From Candidatus Jordarchaeales archaeon (GTDB taxonomy: Archaea > Asgardarchaeota > Jordiarchaeia > Jordiarchaeales > Freyrarchaeaceae): a stretch of DNA of 64,000 nt. A program made the translations under genes and the position numbers. This document shows positions 61,028-64,000 of this stretch, piece by piece (the first letter of the stretch is position 1; each line of letters begins with the position of its first letter). The stretch lies in the NCBI GenBank assembly GCA_038889235.1, contig JAWAHN010000002.1, positions 168,288 to 232,287 of the forward strand, written 5' to 3'. The notes beneath the pieces are model-generated. The model saw only the letters and a list, made by a program, of their open reading frames with translations. It was not told where the DNA came from and made no database searches.

Positions 61028-63346
61028 ATGGAAACACCTTTTAACAATGGGCTCAAAAGTCTCATTCAAAAACCCATATACGCCGTGGTCCTCGCTTTTC
61101 TGGGCTCCTTTTTCGCTCTGCTCTCCATTTTAAGCTTTAGTACTCATTTCGACTCCTTTAATCCTCCTATCTTGGTCTCATCAGCTCTGCCGTTCTCTCT
61201 TCCCCTACTCGCCATTTCTATAATCTGGTTATCTCTCTTGCTGGCCTTTACAGTTCGACCCAACTTAGCTTACATATTATCTTCTGCTACACAACTAACT
61301 GTACTGCAATTTGCAGCTCTTTCAAACACTACAACACTGCTTCACATGCATACCTTTTCTTTCGTCATATACAATGAGGGCGCGCAAGACATACTTCTCA
61401 CTCTCCCCGCCACAATCTACTTTTCCTCTTGGCTTCGAGCTACAAGGAAATTTTTCAGCCTAAAAGAATGCCTACCCACAATGGCGTCAGCTTTCCTTCT
61501 CTTAACTCCATGTTTTTACAACGCTCAGCCTTTAACCCTAATGTGGTTTGACACGACTCTCAGCTCGCTTCCCGGGCTCGTTCCCCCGTCTGTCACTACA
61601 GGGGCAATGTTTACTGCTTCATCAGTTCTTATTGGTCTGAGCCTTACTCGAAAAGCCCCGAAACGTACTCTTATCTTCACGTCGATGCCTGCTCTCTTCA
61701 TAGCTTTGTCCGGCTCCGCTGTTGCTAAAAAAGCTGCTTTCATCACAGGATACTACGACCATATGCTCCACTCTCTCTTCCCCCCACACTTCAACCTCTT
61801 TACGTTTCTTTCAATATTCTCTTTCATGAACGGAATGGCTCTCCTTTCTAACAAGAGAGTGGAGTTTGTGGCAACACTCTTCTGTATGTCTTTCGCCGCT
61901 TCATACCCTGCATTACACCGCGTGACTACTAGAATTCTCACCCCAGTGGCGCTAGATCCCGCCCCTCTTGTGTGGATCTCTGTAGTGTTCGTTTCCCTAG
62001 TTTTTCTTCGTTCACGCTTCTTTGTTAAAGGTTCTCTCTTAGCAATGTTATTCGCTGCCTTAGTGCTCCAGCCCATAGGGATAGCTCATGCCTCAGTAAT
62101 GGCAAGCTTTCCTGTTACGTTAACTAGTGAAACCAGAATTGATGACAGAATAGACTCATCAATTTTGGGGATGACACAACCGCCAGAAAAAATACCAGTA
62201 ATACTGCGCTTCCCTTATCTAGTGAGCGAAGAAGTGCTCTCTAGGTTAAACGTCATCCCGTTCTTCGAAGTCTCAAAGCACAACGGAGCCCCCGCAGTAT
62301 ACAATTCACATGTCTGTTTCGTCTACGGAGTGATAAAGACGCAATTTTGCGACTGGCGTGAGGCATCCAGATTCCTCGTGAAAGAGTTCAACCTCAAATA
62401 CCTAATCCTAGATAGAGGAATTGACCCCTCACAGCTCCTTAAAGTTCACCCAATAACCTACTCTGTTGATGCTGATGTTCTTCACGCTTTGAATGTGACT
62501 GGGCGTGGGGTGACGGTCGCCATAATAGACTCCGGAATAAACGACCTAGACCCAGAAATAGCCGGAAAAACCGAAGGAAGAATAATATACCAAGTAAACC
62601 TCATAACAGGAAAAGAAGGAGACCCGCTCGTAACGGGGGATCTGACACCTGCAGACTCTAAGCTTCACGGAACTTTTGTTGCTAGAACCATTGCTGGAGT
62701 TAGGGGTATAGCACCACACGCAAACATAATAGACCTAAAGGTCCAAGTTGAGACAGGTGAAATGTGCTACGTGGACAGCCTACGTATAGTTGAGGCTATA
62801 GAGTGGTGTATAAGGAACAAGGAGAGGTTTAACATATCCGTGATAAACCTAAGCATGGGCAACAGGGAAGGAGGAAGAGGAATCGTGTGCCGTGCCGTCG
62901 AACGTGCCAGCCTGGCGGGGATAATTGTAGTTACTGCAGCAGGCTCATATTCAAACCCATTTGAAAGCTTTACAAACCCTGTCTTCACGCCCGGAGTAAG
63001 TAGCCAAGCAGTAACTGTTGGAGCAACACAGAGTTATGTCCACGACTTTTGGGCCTGCTTTCCAGCGAGCGCTGTGGGAGACTGGGCCAAGCTCAAGCCA
63101 GACCTAGTGGCGCCAGGACCTTATACTAGTGGCTCAACACCCATCGTTGCAGGCATAGCTGCCCTCCTTTTCCAAGCCGCTGAGGAATTAGGTATACCTA
63201 AAAGCGTGAGGAGTATTGCCGTAAAGCACGCCTTATTAAATGGTGCTGCGCGAAACGACTTAGGAATGCCGGGGTTTGACCCGCTATATGGTTACGGTAA
63301 GGTTAATGCTCTTGCATCATACCTTGCCCTAAAGAATTTCTCGTAA
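61028..63346 (+). CDS. Polytopic membrane protein fused to a subtilase domain (copy 2)
   Basis: A 772-residue paralogue of the gene just upstream with the same order: about ten membrane helices (1-365), a propeptide-like region (375-475) and an S8 domain with Asp501, His547 and Ser701 in YTSGSTPIVAG. The oxyanion Asn position is Ser (TAAGSYSNP). The ATG was kept because GGTGGGG lies upstream, at a slightly long distance. The two genes are separated by only 136 bases and share identical DNA in the catalytic region. Confidence 0.9.
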   Translation: METPFNNGLKSLIQKPIYAVVLAFLGSFFALLSILSFSTHFDSFNPPILVSSALPFSLPLLAISIIWLSLLLAFTVRPNLAYILSSATQLTVLQFAALSNTTTLLHMHTFSFVIYNEGAQDILLTLPATIYFSSWLRATRKFFSLKECLPTMASAFLLLTPCFYNAQPLTLMWFDTTLSSLPGLVPPSVTTGAMFTASSVLIGLSLTRKAPKRTLIFTSMPALFIALSGSAVAKKAAFITGYYDHMLHSLFPPHFNLFTFLSIFSFMNGMALLSNKRVEFVATLFCMSFAASYPALHRVTTRILTPVALDPAPLVWISVVFVSLVFLRSRFFVKGSLLAMLFAALVLQPIGIAHASVMASFPVTLTSETRIDDRIDSSILGMTQPPEKIPVILRFPYLVSEEVLSRLNVIPFFEVSKHNGAPAVYNSHVCFVYGVIKTQFCDWREASRFLVKEFNLKYLILDRGIDPSQLLKVHPITYSVDADVLHALNVTGRGVTVAIIDSGINDLDPEIAGKTEGRIIYQVNLITGKEGDPLVTGDLTPADSKLHGTFVARTIAGVRGIAPHANIIDLKVQVETGEMCYVDSLRIVEAIEWCIRNKERFNISVINLSMGNREGGRGIVCRAVERASLAGIIVVTAAGSYSNPFESFTNPVFTPGVSSQAVTVGATQSYVHDFWACFPASAVGDWAKLKPDLVAPGPYTSGSTPIVAGIAALLFQAAEELGIPKSVRSIAVKHALLNGAARNDLGMPGFDPLYGYGKVNALASYLALKNFS
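62458..62865 (+). repeat. Sequence block shared with the upstream subtilase, copy 2
   Basis: Counterpart of the copy 1 block. The identical stretches are 62458-62625, 62654-62739 and 62779-62865. Short diverged segments separate them at the same places in both copies. Confidence 0.95.
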
Positions 63347-63394
63347 ACTGCACTGAACGTTTTCGTAGTGAGTTTCTTAGTGGGAGGAATAAGT

Positions 63395-64000
63395 TTGGGG
63401 GACGTGAACTTAATTTTTGGAGGCGGTCGATTTGGCTGTGTGGCTGCACGCCACCTCTTACGCCAGTCAAAACCATTCATAGTGGTTGATGAAAACGAAA
63501 GTTGTCTCGCGGCAAAGCACCTTCCACTAAAGAAAATCAGTCCAAGTGAAGTCATTCACACGGAACTTCAAGGAGGCTACTTTTTGAAAGGGAACGAAAA
63601 GCTTGCCCTACACTTAATCGAAAAGCTTGAACCGAGGTTGGTGTTCCCAACGGCTCCAATACATGTAGTTGCATCGCTAGTGGCGGAAAAGTGTGGCATG
63701 TTGGAATGGAGAGAAGCATTGGAATCCCTAGCTTCACGCATTCCTCCATCTGTCATAGTGTCTAAGGAAAAAGCGACTCTTGTAACATCCTATAATAAGG
63801 GTGCTGTTTGCAAGCCTAAGTGCACAGCGCCGGAAGTTTGCCCAGTCACAGGACTTAAAAAGCCTTGCACAATGTACGAGTTGTTGAAGTCAGCTGTCCC
63901 CGAAGGAATAATTCTCAGAAGCTACCAGTTAGAGCCAGGGCTGGGCGCCTTGCGCGGCGATGAACTACTCGAGACTCTGAAAACGTGTGAGCGAAACGAT
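63395..64000 (+). CDS. Rossmann-domain protein with a Cys cluster (partial)
   Basis: The frame runs off the right edge, so only the first 202 residues are present. The N-terminus LIFGGGRFGCVAARHLL is a TrkA-N/Rossmann dinucleotide-binding motif with the acidic strand end VVDENES. Residues about 139-163 carry four Cys in CKPKCTAPEVC followed by CTMYELL after nine residues, possibly an iron-sulphur or zinc site. The family was not recognised. The TTG start has GGGAGG seven bases upstream. It follows the second subtilase by 48 bases. Confidence 0.7.
   Translation, partial: MGDVNLIFGGGRFGCVAARHLLRQSKPFIVVDENESCLAAKHLPLKKISPSEVIHTELQGGYFLKGNEKLALHLIEKLEPRLVFPTAPIHVVASLVAEKCGMLEWREALESLASRIPPSVIVSKEKATLVTSYNKGAVCKPKCTAPEVCPVTGLKKPCTMYELLKSAVPEGIILRSYQLEPGLGALRGDELLETLKTCERND

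Noticed and set aside
61028-63346. The tandem subtilases as a transposon or phage insertion
   Set aside because: No transposase, terminal repeats or target duplication is seen; a local gene duplication with later conversion explains the data.

Overview
The window is archaeal chromosomal DNA. The markers for this are a TFB-type initiation factor, an Alba chromatin protein, archaeal/eukaryal release factor aRF1, geranylgeranylglyceryl phosphate synthase (ether lipids), the archaeal CoA pathway (pantoate kinase plus phosphopantothenate synthetase), CofG/CofH of coenzyme F420 synthesis, an Nre DNA repair protein, and a tRNA-Ile interrupted by a bulge-helix-bulge intron. Many genes start with TTG or GTG behind strong GGAGG/GGTG ribosome binding sites, and TATA-like boxes precede several units. 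A Rab-like small GTPase, two longin-like proteins and two roadblock-like proteins point to one of the lineages rich in eukaryote-like GTPase machinery (Asgard or a TACK relative). This placement is inference; no rRNA is present to settle it.

Layout. 1-2930: a glycerol kinase-like FGGY kinase and a GlpA-type glycerol-3-phosphate dehydrogenase cut by the window edge. 3.2-5.0 kb: M42 aminopeptidase and a Rab-like GTPase. 5.0-11.6 kb: a CoA block (pantoate kinase, phosphopantothenate synthetase, ketopantoate reductase, aspartate/tyrosine decarboxylase) facing a divergent TFB paralogue and CoaBC. 11.6-20 kb: LplB, a degenerate M23-like protein, small regulators, a polytopic membrane protein, PyrF, a hydrogenase maturation protease and PdxST. 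20-31 kb: an old-yellow-enzyme/dienoyl-CoA reductase, inositol-phosphate synthase, an ATP-grasp ligase, RNase Z, an Lrp regulator with a palindromic upstream site, GGGP synthase, chorismate mutase-prephenate dehydratase, CofG and CofH. 31-42 kb: a longin-coiled-coil protein, Alba, PurB, Nre, TatD-like hydrolase, AsnRS, a second longin protein, and a roadblock plus V4R pair. 42-46 kb: the intron-bearing tRNA-Ile, an acyl-CoA dehydrogenase with a fused winged-helix tail, an amidohydrolase, and a roadblock-like protein overlapping a 7TM protein. 46-58 kb: ValRS, aRF1, a nucleotide hydrolase, a flavin reductase, TyrRS, PAP2 phosphatase, an NDP-forming acyl-CoA synthetase alpha subunit, a Cys-rich HTH regulator, a membrane-tethered hexapeptide transferase, an MBL hydrolase and an enolase-superfamily enzyme. 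58-64 kb: two tandem membrane subtilases sharing blocks of identical DNA, then a truncated Rossmann/Cys-cluster gene.

How the genes fit together. The metabolic genes suggest an F420-using anaerobe with acyl-CoA oxidation potential (acyl-CoA dehydrogenase, FadH-like reductase, acyl-CoA synthetase alpha) and a NiFe hydrogenase elsewhere. The most unusual content is a scattered set of GTPase-regulator folds (Rab-like GTPase, two longins, roadblock, roadblock-like/7TM pair, V4R), which may be parts of one membrane-signalling or trafficking-like system. No CRISPR array, insertion sequence or rRNA was seen.
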